Shown one piece after another: positions 13,629 to 20,004 of a stretch of DNA of 20,004 nucleotides; within the stretch, counting starts at the first letter, position 1, and every line of letters begins with the position of its first letter. Under the pieces are notes generated by a model. That model saw only the letters and a list, made by a program, of their open reading frames with translations. It was not told where the DNA came from and made no database searches. The stretch lies in assembly GCA_030018605.1 (NCBI GenBank), contig JASEHP010000010.1, forward strand, positions 1-20,004. The letters are read 5' to 3'. This DNA comes from Thermodesulfovibrionales bacterium. Its GTDB lineage: Bacteria > Nitrospirota > Thermodesulfovibrionia > Thermodesulfovibrionales > UBA1546. The position numbers and the translations under genes were made by a program.

Positions 13629-14614
13629 AAAAGACTCCTTATATAGAGAATAGAAACCGCAATGCCTATGGACAATACAGATGAAAGCTTTACTATGGTT
13701 ATTGTTTTTTCCAATGCCGACAGGTAATCGTTTGCGCTCTTAATGCCTATGTATGGCTTATGCACTACTATGCCTCCATATGTCGAAGGCCCGCCGAGCC
13801 TTATCCCGAGACCTCCTGCCGCCGCCGCCTCGGGGATGCCGGCATTCGGGCTGGTGTGTTTCCTGCCGTCTCTCAGCATTGCCTCAACGGAACTACGCAA
13901 TGCAGGCAGGGACCGGAGAGCCAATGCTGATGAAACGGCTATCAAAACTCCTGTTATTCTTGCAGGTATGTAGTTGGCGATGTCGTCAAGCCGCGCCGCT
14001 GCCCATCCAAAGTTTTTATACCGGTCATTTTTATATCCAACCATTGAATCGAGCGTATTGATCGCCTTGTATGCCATAGCGAGCGGAAGCCCTCCAAGAA
14101 CAAGATAAAAGACAGGAGCTATAACGCCGTCGGATAGGTTTTCAGAGAGCGTTTCTACGGATGCCTTTAATATGCTCTCCTCAGCAAGATTTTCTGTGTC
14201 GCGGCCTACTATCATGCCGAGATTATTTCTCGCAGTCTCGATGTCTTTATCCTTCACCGCTTTGATAACAGCTTGGGCAGAGCCGACAAGCTCCCGCACT
14301 GCGATGGTCGTTGCCGTAAGATAGATCAGGACAATAATGCCTATTACCCGCAATTGTTGTGCGCCATTGGCAATGAAGAAGGTTACGGCAAAAGACGAAG
14401 CGACGATTACAGCTGCCAGAAAAGTCCCGGCGAGCCTCTCTCCTCCGGCAGTGGTAATAAAGCTTCTAAGATGTCTCTCTATCCTGCTGATGGCGCTTCC
14501 AATAATCCTTACAGGATGCGGCAACCAGCGCGGGTCGCCTATTGCGATGTCGAGCAGGAATGCAGCTATGAGTATCGCAGGCGGAACGCTGAATGCCGAA
14601 TAGCTGAATGTCAT
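13625..14614 (-). CDS. cbiB: Adenosylcobinamide-phosphate synthase CbiB
   Basis: A membrane protein joining aminopropanol phosphate to adenosylcobyric acid. Family motifs seen are LLDIAIGDPRWLPHPVRIIG near the N-terminus, SVETLSENLSDGVIAPVFY (about 153-171), KAINTLDSMVGYKNDRYKNFGWAAARLDD and AGIPEAAAAGGLGIRLGG. There are several hydrophobic helices, and at 329 residues it is normal for the family. The first ten codons (MTFSYSAFSV) are encoded by a short imperfect array at 14582-14611, so the start itself lies in repeat sequence. Overlaps cobQ and cobD by 4 nt each, suggesting translational coupling. Confidence 0.95.
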   Translation of the reverse strand: MTFSYSAFSVPPAILIAAFLLDIAIGDPRWLPHPVRIIGSAISRIERHLRSFITTAGGERLAGTFLAAVIVASSFAVTFFIANGAQQLRVIGIIVLIYLTATTIAVRELVGSAQAVIKAVKDKDIETARNNLGMIVGRDTENLAEESILKASVETLSENLSDGVIAPVFYLVLGGLPLAMAYKAINTLDSMVGYKNDRYKNFGWAAARLDDIANYIPARITGVLIAVSSALALRSLPALRSSVEAMLRDGRKHTSPNAGIPEAAAAGGLGIRLGGPSTYGGIVVHKPYIGIKSANDYLSALEKTITIVKLSSVLSIGIAVSILYIRSLL

Positions 14615-16203
14615 AAGCCTATAACCCTTTTTATAAAATTCATGCCGATATTCTCTTTTACGATAGATGCAAGGCTGTCAATGGCTCTATCTTTGATGTC
14701 TGAGTATGCCGTTGTTGATTTCAGAGCATTGAGCCCCTTTGTTTTTCGTGTCTGATTGATGGTTTCTCTTCTGAAAGAGTCGTTCTCAAAAATCCCGTGA
14801 ATGTATGTTCCCCAACAGTTGTTGTTTTTAGAGCCGTCCATAACGAGTGACGAGTGACGAGTGACGAGTGACGAGTTCGAAGGAGTTCTCTTTATCTTGA
14901 ACAACCTGATATCGCCTGTGCTTGTTCCCATATGAATCTCGTAGCCTCTTAGCTGGTGAATCGGTGAATTGGTGAGTCGGTGAATTGTTTTTTTATCAGT
15001 ATTGCCCATTAACCCATTCACTCTCCTCAGCGAGTCGCCCGAGGCGACCCATTTACCATTTAATTCCGCTTCTACTCTGCAGGTCGTCTTTTCTTTTCCA
15101 AATGTTGTCTCTATATTCAGAAGCCCTAATCCGTCCATTTTTTTATGTGGACTTTCAATGCCGTGAGGGTCGTATATCTTTTTGCCGAGCATCTGGTATC
15201 CTCCGCACATGCCTATAACCTGAATGCCATTTTTGTAAGCCCTTTTAATGCTTTCATCAAGATGACACTCTTTTAGAAACAAAAGGTCTTTTACGGTATT
15301 TTTTGAGCCGGGAATAATTACCATGTCAGCATTCTCTATCTCTGCTGGGTTTCTGGAATAAACAATCTCAACATCAGGCTCATACGCGAATGGATCGAAG
15401 TCCGTGAAGTTAGATATATATTGCAGCCTCACGACAACGATTTTTACTCCCCGTGAACCGTGAACCGTGAACCGTGAACCGTGACATAGGGAAAGCCCGT
15501 CTTCTTCGGGCAGCCCTATATCTTTTATATACGGAAGCACTCCTATCACAGGCTTTCCTGTTTTATCTTTAATCATTTCAAGCCCCGGTCTGAGTATCTC
15601 CATATCTCCGCGGAATTTATTAATGACAAATCCCTTGATATGCCGGCTGTCCCTTCCAAGGAGTTTGATTGTTCCGTATAAAGACGCGAAGACGCCGCCT
15701 TTATCTATATCGCCGACTAAAATCACAGGGGCATCTGCGTATTTCGCAATTGACATATTCACAATGTCGGCATCCATAAGATTTATCTCAGCAGGGCTTC
15801 CAGCGCCCTCCATTATTATCAGTTCATGTTTTTTGGAAAGCCTGTCAAAAGATTCTTTAGCGGCCTTCCACGCCTGTTTTTTAAAAGCATAGTATTCGCT
15901 GGCTTTCATCGTCGAATGAACCTTGCCGTGAATAATAACCTGCGAACCTGCCTCGCCTGATGCCTTAAGCAGAATAGGGTTCATGTCAATCGACGGCTCT
16001 ATCCGCGCTGCCTCTGCCTGCAATGCCTGGGCACGACCTATCTCCCCACCTTCAAGTGTTATGTAAGAATTCAATGCCATGTTCTGTGCTTTGAATGGGG
16101 CTGTATCAATCCCCCCATCTTTAAAAATCCTGCACAAGGCGGCAGCAAGAAGGCTCTTCCCAGCACCGGAGCCTGTTCCCTGTATCATCAATGATTTAGC
16201 CAT
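14611..16203 (-). CDS. cobQ: Cobyric acid synthase CobQ/CbiP
   Basis: Amidates the b, d, e and g side chains using ATP and glutamine. P-loop GTGSGAGKS (9-17), APFKAQNMALNSYIT, EGAGSPAEINL, DIDKGGVFASLYGT, glutaminase nucleophile C333 in GMCGGYQMLG and histidine H469 in TYIHGIFEN. At 530 residues it is longer than the usual 480-510. Inserts lie at about 240-251 (HGSRFTVHGSRG, period-7), 388-418 (ends in a period-8 array, IHRLTNSPIHQL) and 442-455 (SNSSLVTRHSSLV, period-7). All are in loops away from the motifs. Upstream is a 69-bp gap with a period-9 array; no strong ribosome-binding site is seen. Confidence 0.95.
   Translation of the reverse strand: MAKSLMIQGTGSGAGKSLLAAALCRIFKDGGIDTAPFKAQNMALNSYITLEGGEIGRAQALQAEAARIEPSIDMNPILLKASGEAGSQVIIHGKVHSTMKASEYYAFKKQAWKAAKESFDRLSKKHELIIMEGAGSPAEINLMDADIVNMSIAKYADAPVILVGDIDKGGVFASLYGTIKLLGRDSRHIKGFVINKFRGDMEILRPGLEMIKDKTGKPVIGVLPYIKDIGLPEEDGLSLCHGSRFTVHGSRGVKIVVVRLQYISNFTDFDPFAYEPDVEIVYSRNPAEIENADMVIIPGSKNTVKDLLFLKECHLDESIKRAYKNGIQVIGMCGGYQMLGKKIYDPHGIESPHKKMDGLGLLNIETTFGKEKTTCRVEAELNGKWVASGDSLRRVNGLMGNTDKKTIHRLTNSPIHQLRGYEIHMGTSTGDIRLFKIKRTPSNSSLVTRHSSLVMDGSKNNNCWGTYIHGIFENDSFRRETINQTRKTKGLNALKSTTAYSDIKDRAIDSLASIVKENIGMNFIKRVIGL
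14842..14877. repeat. Period-7 array in cobQ
   Basis: Copies of GTGACGA encode NSSLVTRHSSLV, the same array as in cbiD. Confidence 0.9.
14951..14988. repeat. Period-8 array in cobQ
   Basis: GGTGAATC/GGTGAATT/GGTGAGTC units encode IHRLTNSPIHQL. Confidence 0.85.
15450..15484. repeat. Period-7 array in cobQ
   Basis: Four to five copies of CCGTGAA encode HGSRFTVHGSRG. Confidence 0.9.
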
Positions 16204-16242
16204 TTGAGTTATAGCGTTTATCGTGTTTTTGTGTTTATGGGG

Positions 16243-16280
16243 TTAATAAAAAACTCAATAGACTCAATAAACTCAATAAA
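16243..16280. repeat. Period-9 array between cobQ and cobC
   Basis: ACTCAATAG, ACTCAATAA, ACTCAATAA units, mostly intergenic, just downstream of the cobC stop. Confidence 0.75.
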
Positions 16281-17028
16281 CATTTACTCCTCCATTAATT
16301 AGTTTTACTACCGGATATTTATCATGAAATTCTATGATGTTGACCGCTCCGAAATCCTGCTCAATTCTGAATATATTTTCCAGAGGAATCCCCATAACAT
16401 GGCAGAGTATTATCCTGTTGACACCGCCATGCGCGACAATTGCGATGTTCGGATTTGGCGCAGTAGCGCAGTAGCGCAGTAGCACAGTAGTATTGTTATC
16501 ATTCTCTGTTCTGTTGCTCTGCTGCTCTACTGCTCCGTTTAGTATTTCATCTAATGCCTTAATTACTCTCGCTTTTACCTCAATTGTGCTTTCTCCTCCG
16601 ATAGGACTGTATCTGAGCGGATTTCCTGCCCATGCCTCAAATTCTTCAGGATACCGCTCTTTTATCTCCGTAAATGACATACCTTCCCAGATACCGAAGC
16701 TTCTCTCTCTCAGGTCTTCGATTACAACAGGCTTTAAGCCGGAGGGCACTGCGATTATCTCCGCGCTCTTTAATGCCCTGCTCAAATCAGAACAGTAAAC
16801 AGCAGCAAGTTTATTTGCATGACTTTCCCCCCCTCCCTCACCCTCCCCCCTGGAGGGGGAGGGGTGGGTGGGTGGGATATGACCTGCATCCTGACTTAAA
16901 TATTTCGCTACATGTTCCATCTGCCTTATACCGTTTTCAGACAGTGGCACATCCATACTTCCCTTATAGCGTTTTACATTGCTTCCTTCTGTTTCGCCAT
17001 GCCTGATTAAATAGAGAGTCGTAACCAT
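16273..17028 (-). CDS. cobC: Alpha-ribazole phosphatase CobC (histidine phosphatase)
   Basis: Removes phosphate from alpha-ribazole-5'-phosphate or the finished cobalamin phosphate. The phosphoglycerate-mutase-like signature is YLIRHGETEGSN with catalytic H10. RYKGSMDVPLSENG, YCSDLSRALKSAEI, ERSFGIWEGMSFTEI and the second histidine H200 in IVAHGGVNR follow. At 251 residues it is longer than the usual 190-210, the excess being two in-frame inserts. These are about 50-69 (HIPPTHPSPSRGEGEGGGES, GC-rich palindrome class) and 166-191 (AVEQQSNRTENDNNTTVLLR then YCATAP, the same octamer element that is found three times in cbiD). Overlaps cobS by 22 nt. Confidence 0.92.
   Translation of the reverse strand: MVTTLYLIRHGETEGSNVKRYKGSMDVPLSENGIRQMEHVAKYLSQDAGHIPPTHPSPSRGEGEGGGESHANKLAAVYCSDLSRALKSAEIIAVPSGLKPVVIEDLRERSFGIWEGMSFTEIKERYPEEFEAWAGNPLRYSPIGGESTIEVKARVIKALDEILNGAVEQQSNRTENDNNTTVLLRYCATAPNPNIAIVAHGGVNRIILCHVMGIPLENIFRIEQDFGAVNIIEFHDKYPVVKLINGGVNVY
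16458..16536. repeat. Octamer-arm element in cobC
   Basis: GCGCAGTA octamers, spacer, then GTTGCTCTGCTGCTCTAC. Same architecture as the three cbiD copies, and encodes the cognate peptide in frame. Confidence 0.9.
16826..16876. repeat. GC-rich palindrome in cobC
   Basis: CCCTCCCCCC and GGAGGGGGAGGGG arms encode PPTHPSPSRGEGEGGGES, the same class as in cbiET. Confidence 0.85.
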
Positions 17029-17816
17029 ATTATCACCATGAACAAAAAAGCTATTTCTGTAAGCTCACTTATGGCGCCGAGAGTATCGCCTGTGAGCCCG
17101 CCGAATCTTTTATTAAAGAAATAAACCAACACGCGGCAGAAAAAACACAATACTCCAAGGAGCATTGCATAAAAGATATGCTGATTTCCAAGAGCATAAC
17201 GGCTTAAGAGCAGCTGTATTAATATTAATATGACAATAAGAAGCAAAGTAGAGACAGCAGCCTCTTTAAAGCCAGCCTTGCTCATAAATATTTTGCCCAA
17301 GCCATTATCCCTCGCGGCTTTTCCATGGAGCATTGACACAACCATCGCCCACTTTGAAAACACAGGCATAAGAAGCAGTGATGAATAATAAGTGAAAGGC
17401 AGAAAATGCGACAGGTTTTTAAGAGCTGCATATTTCAGAAACAGCGCAAAGGCTATCGCAAGCACGCCTATAGGCCCTGTTGACGAGTCCTTCATAACCG
17501 CAAGCCTTTTTTCTTTATCCTTTTCAAAGTTTCCTGACGACTTAACTGCAATGGCATCAAATGTGTCAGCGAGCCCGTCAAGATGAAATCCTCCGTTTGA
17601 CAGCACAAGCACGAGCAATACCATTGCAATGACGAGGTCATGATGGAAGAATATGCCTGACACATAGTCCGCAGCTATTAATAATATCCCCTGGATGAAA
17701 CCGACTATAACAAAGACCGATGAGCTTTTGGCGATGTCATTCTCATCCGCAGTCAAAGTTTTTTTGACCGGTATTATCGTGAGGAACTGAAAAGCAAGCA
17801 ACAGTTTTTTAATCAT
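17007..17816 (-). CDS. cobS: Adenosylcobinamide-GDP ribazoletransferase CobS
   Basis: A membrane-embedded cobalamin(-5'-phosphate) synthase joining the activated nucleotide loop to adenosylcobinamide-GDP. The conserved GGFHLDGLADTFDAIA is at about 75-90, with FQFLTIIPV at the N-terminus, SSTGPIGVLAIAFALFLKYAAL, GKAARDNGLG and GLTGDTLGAISELTEI near the C-terminus. Several hydrophobic helices and a length of 269 are typical. No repeat insert is seen. The 27-bp gap upstream to cobT contains short AACTC/TAACTTT repeats. Confidence 0.95.
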   Translation of the reverse strand: MIKKLLLAFQFLTIIPVKKTLTADENDIAKSSSVFVIVGFIQGILLIAADYVSGIFFHHDLVIAMVLLVLVLSNGGFHLDGLADTFDAIAVKSSGNFEKDKEKRLAVMKDSSTGPIGVLAIAFALFLKYAALKNLSHFLPFTYYSSLLLMPVFSKWAMVVSMLHGKAARDNGLGKIFMSKAGFKEAAVSTLLLIVILILIQLLLSRYALGNQHIFYAMLLGVLCFFCRVLVYFFNKRFGGLTGDTLGAISELTEIAFLFMVIIWLRLSI

Positions 17817-17843
17817 TTAACTTTTAACTCCAAACTCATAACT

Positions 17844-18899
17844 TTAAACTTTCTCCGATACTCCTGCCTCGCCGAAGGTCGCCATTTCTTTGTATATCTT
17901 CAAGCCAGCCTCTATCATAAGCATTGCAAGCGCTGCTCCTGTTCCTTCACCGAGCCTTAAATTCAGGTCAAGTATAGGTGATAGCCCCATCTTATCAAGC
18001 ATTAGCTTATGTCCTATCTCAACTGAGTTATGTGCTGCGAATATGTAATCCTTAACTTTGGGTTCAATGCAATAGGTGATTAATGCGCCTGCAGTTGATA
18101 TGAATCCATCAATGACAACAGGAATCCTGTTTGAAGCAGCGCCGAGTACCAACCCTGCAATGCCTCCAATCTCTGCTCCGCCTACTTTTGAAAGTACATC
18201 TATCGCATCATTAGGGTTTGGCTTGTTCAGGTTAATGCCTTTTTCAATGACCTTTATCTTATTTTGAAGTGATTCATCGGTTATGCCGGTGCCTTTTCCG
18301 GTCACTTCTGAAACCGGCCTGCCTGCAAGCACTGCAGCAATAGCGCTTGACGGCGTTGTATTTCCAATGCCCATATCGCCTGTGCCGAATAGCTTGTAGC
18401 CTTTTTTTGCATATCCGTTAGCGAGTTCAATACCTGTCTCAATGCACCTGACAGCATCCTCTCTTGTCATGGCAGGCTCTTTTGCAAAGTTTTTCGTTCC
18501 GTTTATTACCTTTAGATTTATAAGCCCTTCTGTTTCCCCGAAGTCATGGTCAACTCCGATATCTATGACAACAACATCAGCACCAGCATGTCTTGCAAGG
18601 ACATTTATTCCTGCTCCGCCCCTAATGAAATTGAGCACCATCTGCTGCGTAACTGCTTTAGGAAAAGCCGAAACTCCTTCTTCAGTTACGCCGTGGTCAC
18701 CGGCAAATGTAAAGATAACCTTCTTATCAAGTATCGGGTTTTTATTTCCCGTTATTGCTACAAGCCTTCTCGCAAACTCCTCAAGCCTTCCGAGGCTTCC
18801 GAGAGGTTTCGTTAGATTATCAAGATGCTTCTGAGCAGTCTCATGCCATTCGCCATTCACTGCCTTCATGTTTTTTAAAGTGTCATTCAATAAACCCAT
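17844..18899 (-). CDS. cobT: Nicotinate-nucleotide-dimethylbenzimidazole phosphoribosyltransferase CobT
   Basis: Activates the lower ligand base to alpha-ribazole phosphate or an analogue. Motifs are LTKPLGSLGRLEE (29-41), FAGDHGVTEEGVSAFPKAVT (about 65-84), GGAGINVLARHAGADV, GDMGIGNTTPSSAI, and RLGEGTGAALAM, where E318 matches the catalytic Glu317 of the Salmonella enzyme. At 351 residues it is typical and has no inserts. The ATG is preceded by AGGAGG with a 4-nt gap. The gap of about 147 bp to cobU holds a dispersed palindrome. Confidence 0.96.
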   Translation of the reverse strand: MGLLNDTLKNMKAVNGEWHETAQKHLDNLTKPLGSLGRLEEFARRLVAITGNKNPILDKKVIFTFAGDHGVTEEGVSAFPKAVTQQMVLNFIRGGAGINVLARHAGADVVVIDIGVDHDFGETEGLINLKVINGTKNFAKEPAMTREDAVRCIETGIELANGYAKKGYKLFGTGDMGIGNTTPSSAIAAVLAGRPVSEVTGKGTGITDESLQNKIKVIEKGINLNKPNPNDAIDVLSKVGGAEIGGIAGLVLGAASNRIPVVIDGFISTAGALITYCIEPKVKDYIFAAHNSVEIGHKLMLDKMGLSPILDLNLRLGEGTGAALAMLMIEAGLKIYKEMATFGEAGVSEKV

Positions 18900-18958
18900 T
18901 CAATCCTCCTGCTTTTTATATATAGAGTCTGTGTATAAACTGCCTTCTTGCTCTTTAT

Positions 18959-19040
18959 GTTGTCATTCCCGCAATCCCGAAAGCTTCGGGAGGCAGGGAA
19001 TCCTTCTTAAGAAAGATTCCTGCCTGCGCCGGAATGACAG
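18959..19040. repeat. Intergenic palindromic repeat (TGTCATTCCCGC class)
   Basis: The copy begins TGTCATTCCCGCAATCCCG and ends GCGCCGGAATGACA, so its ends are inverted repeats. Inside are CCCGAAAGCTTCGGG and AATCCTTCTTAAGAAAGATT hairpins. A related element lies in frame in cbiA at 11572-11655 (GTCATTGCGG ... AAGCGGGAATGAC). This one sits between cobU and cobT. Confidence 0.85.
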
Positions 19041-19046
19041 AAAACG

Positions 19047-19556
19047 TTATTTTATTTTTACCGGTATCCCCACAGTCACAAAATATACCTCATCTGCAAT
19101 CCCGGCAACCTTCTGATTTAGATAGCCTGCCAAATCCCTGAACCTTCTTGACGGTTCATTGTCAGGGACAATCCCCAATCCGACCTCGTTAGAGACGACA
19201 AACATGCGTGAAGCGTTAGGCGTTATGTGTAATACGTTAATCAAATTTTCAATTTCTTTATTGATATCAAAATTGTTGATTATCATGTTTGAAAGCCAGA
19301 GGGTCAGGCAGTCAAGAAGGATTACATCGTATTTGTCCTGAAGATTCTTTATTAATGTTGATACCTTCAACGGCTCTTCAAAAGTTATCCAGCCAGAAAG
19401 ACGTTCTTTCTTGTGCTTTTCAATCCTCTCTTTCATTTCATCGTCAAGCGCCTGAGCGGTAGCTATATATGCCTTGCTTCCATGCAGATCAGACGCCTTC
19501 TGCAAGGCAAACGAACTTTTGCCGCTTCTTGTCCCACCGATAATGAATGTTATCAA
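19047..19556 (-). CDS. cobU: Adenosylcobinamide kinase/guanylyltransferase CobU
   Basis: Phosphorylates adenosylcobinamide and adds GMP. From the chosen start it reads MITFIIGGTRSGKSSFA, with P-loop G7-S14 in the family's usual position. The guanylylated histidine is probably H48 in RIEKHKKER, and NEVGLGIVPDNEPSRRFRDL and LLDCLTLWLSNM are typical. I choose TTG at 19556 (169 residues, normal length) because GGGGGAG lies just upstream. The longer frame from GTG at 19616 would begin inside the terminator hairpin and add 20 unconserved residues. First gene of unit 1. Confidence 0.93.
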   Translation of the reverse strand: MITFIIGGTRSGKSSFALQKASDLHGSKAYIATAQALDDEMKERIEKHKKERLSGWITFEEPLKVSTLIKNLQDKYDVILLDCLTLWLSNMIINNFDINKEIENLINVLHITPNASRMFVVSNEVGLGIVPDNEPSRRFRDLAGYLNQKVAGIADEVYFVTVGIPVKIK

Positions 19557-19569
19557 TTCACTCCCCCAA

Positions 19570-19612
19570 AAATAAAAAATCCTCTCGCCGCATTGCTGCT
19601 GGCGAGAGGATT
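19570..19612 (-). terminator. Intrinsic terminator in riboswitch leader upstream of cobU
   Basis: On the minus strand AATCCTCTCGCC pairs with GGCGAGAGGATT around an 11-nt loop (AGCAGCAATGC), followed at once by TTTTTATTTTT. It lies between riboswitch 1 and the cobU start, so B12 binding probably controls transcription of unit 1 by attenuation. The segment GTGAGGAT at 19630-19637 could pair with the 5' arm (ATCCTC) as part of an antiterminator; that is inference. Confidence 0.9.
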
Positions 19613-19662
19613 GCACCCTAATTCACTTCATCCTCACCTTCTATCCACGAGAAGGCTTTTAT

Positions 19663-19706
19663 AGTGTTAGTGTAAGACTTTAAAATTATTGACTTACACT
19701 GACACT
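19663..19706 (-). promoter_or_regulatory. Long hairpin in the cobU leader, possible switching stem
   Basis: AGTGTTAGTGTAAG (19663-19676) pairs with CTTACACTGACACT (19693-19706), 13 of 14 positions, between aptamer and terminator. There is no U-run after it. Its aptamer-proximal arm may also pair with sequence flanking the aptamer's 5' end, which would make it part of the expression platform. Confidence 0.55.
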
Positions 19707-19727
19707 AAACACTATCACTATTCGTTC

Positions 19728-19905
19728 ACAGGCAGGTCTTCTGGCTCTCCCGACCTTTGCCAGCCTTCCCATTCGCATTATGAACAGTGGCGTAAAAACC
19801 GGCAAAGGCTCTTATTCTGATAAATCAGAATCAGGATTACAGCGGCGGGACCGCTCCTGAATTTAACAGGATTTCCTATTAAGCCTTTTTAGCACCCGAA
19901 CTATT
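19728..19905 (-). promoter_or_regulatory. Cobalamin riboswitch 1 (cobU unit)
   Basis: On the minus strand it shows the conserved cobalamin aptamer sequence: TTCGGGTGC, GCGGTCCCGCCGCTGTAA, CGCCACTG, GGGAAGGC and the 3' B12 box GAGCCAGAAGACCTGCC. It is followed by a long hairpin and an intrinsic terminator before cobU, so it should switch off the whole cobU-to-cbiC unit when adenosylcobalamin is plentiful. Confidence 0.96.
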
Positions 19906-19928
19906 TATAGTGTTACAGCAAACAAATC
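19904..19928 (-). promoter_or_regulatory. Possible promoter of unit 1
   Basis: TATAAA at 19904-19909 (minus strand) could be a -10 box, with a weak TTTTGA-like -35 about 17 nt upstream. A start about 7 nt downstream would put the 5' end of the transcript right at the riboswitch. The match is modest and the same TAACACTATAAA occurs again downstream, so this is tentative. Confidence 0.3.
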
Positions 19929-19950
19929 AAAAAAGCAAGGGGTCATGTTC

Positions 19951-20002
19951 CGTGTCAAATCATTTAACATGGTAACCGAAGCTTCTTCTGTTGAATCATG
20001 AA
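19951..20002. repeat. Right copy of 52-bp terminal inverted repeat
   Basis: Exact reverse complement of 1-52. Just inside it is AAGCAAGGGGTCATGTTC, which has no counterpart at the left end. Confidence 0.9.
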
Positions 20003-20004
20003 AA

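Noticed and set aside
18546..18834. Plus-strand open frames over cobT and over other B12 genes
   Set aside because: They lie opposite conserved minus-strand enzymes and show no recognisable domain.
1..20004. The terminal inverted repeats as ends of a transposon carrying the B12 locus
   Set aside because: No transposase, resolvase or target duplication is visible; a contig broken at a multicopy repeat is simpler.

Overview
This window is a large, almost entirely minus-strand cobalamin (vitamin B12) locus from an anaerobic-type bacterium. It carries the early-cobalt-insertion (Cbi-type) pathway, cobalt uptake genes, lower-ligand assembly genes and two cobalamin riboswitches. Moderate GC, use of TTG/GTG starts and heavy loading of genes with short dispersed repeats resemble uncultivated Nitrospirota or deltaproteobacterial genomes. 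That taxonomic guess is from memory and has no marker gene behind it. The window begins and ends with the same 52-bp sequence in inverted orientation, so it may be a complete contig broken at a genomic repeat.

Layout. A folD-like gene (199-1143, +) is the only clear plus-strand gene and converges on the B12 genes. Reading leftwards on the minus strand, unit 1 starts at a cobalamin riboswitch (about 19728-19905) and an intrinsic terminator (19570-19612). It then runs cobU, cobT, cobS, cobC, cobQ/cbiP, cbiB, cobD, cbiA and a cbiX-cbiC fusion. Unit 2 starts at a second cobalamin riboswitch (about 9479-9625) and runs an outer-membrane beta-barrel gene, cbiM, cbiN-like, cbiQ, cbiO, a 46-codon peptide gene, a radical SAM/SPASM peptide maturase, cobO, cbiD and a cbiE-cbiT fusion. 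Most neighbours overlap or abut, so each unit is probably one transcript.

How it works together. CbiMNQO imports cobalt and CbiX inserts it into sirohydrochlorin. CbiC, CbiD and CbiET perform part of the ring chemistry, CbiA and CbiP amidate, CobO adenosylates, CobD and CbiB attach aminopropanol phosphate, and CobU, CobT, CobS and CobC build and join the nucleotide loop. CbiL, CbiF, CbiG, CbiH and CbiJ are absent and must be elsewhere or replaced.

Two things stand out. First, a probable ribosomally made, radical-SAM-modified peptide pair (CbpA/CbpB-like) sits inside the riboswitch-controlled cobalt/B12 operon, and its precursor gene is tiny and starts with TTG. Second, at least ten of the biosynthetic proteins carry in-frame insertions of 7-8-nt tandem arrays or GC-rich palindromes. 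In three arrays the unit that would have produced a stop codon in its reading phase carries a substitution that removes it.
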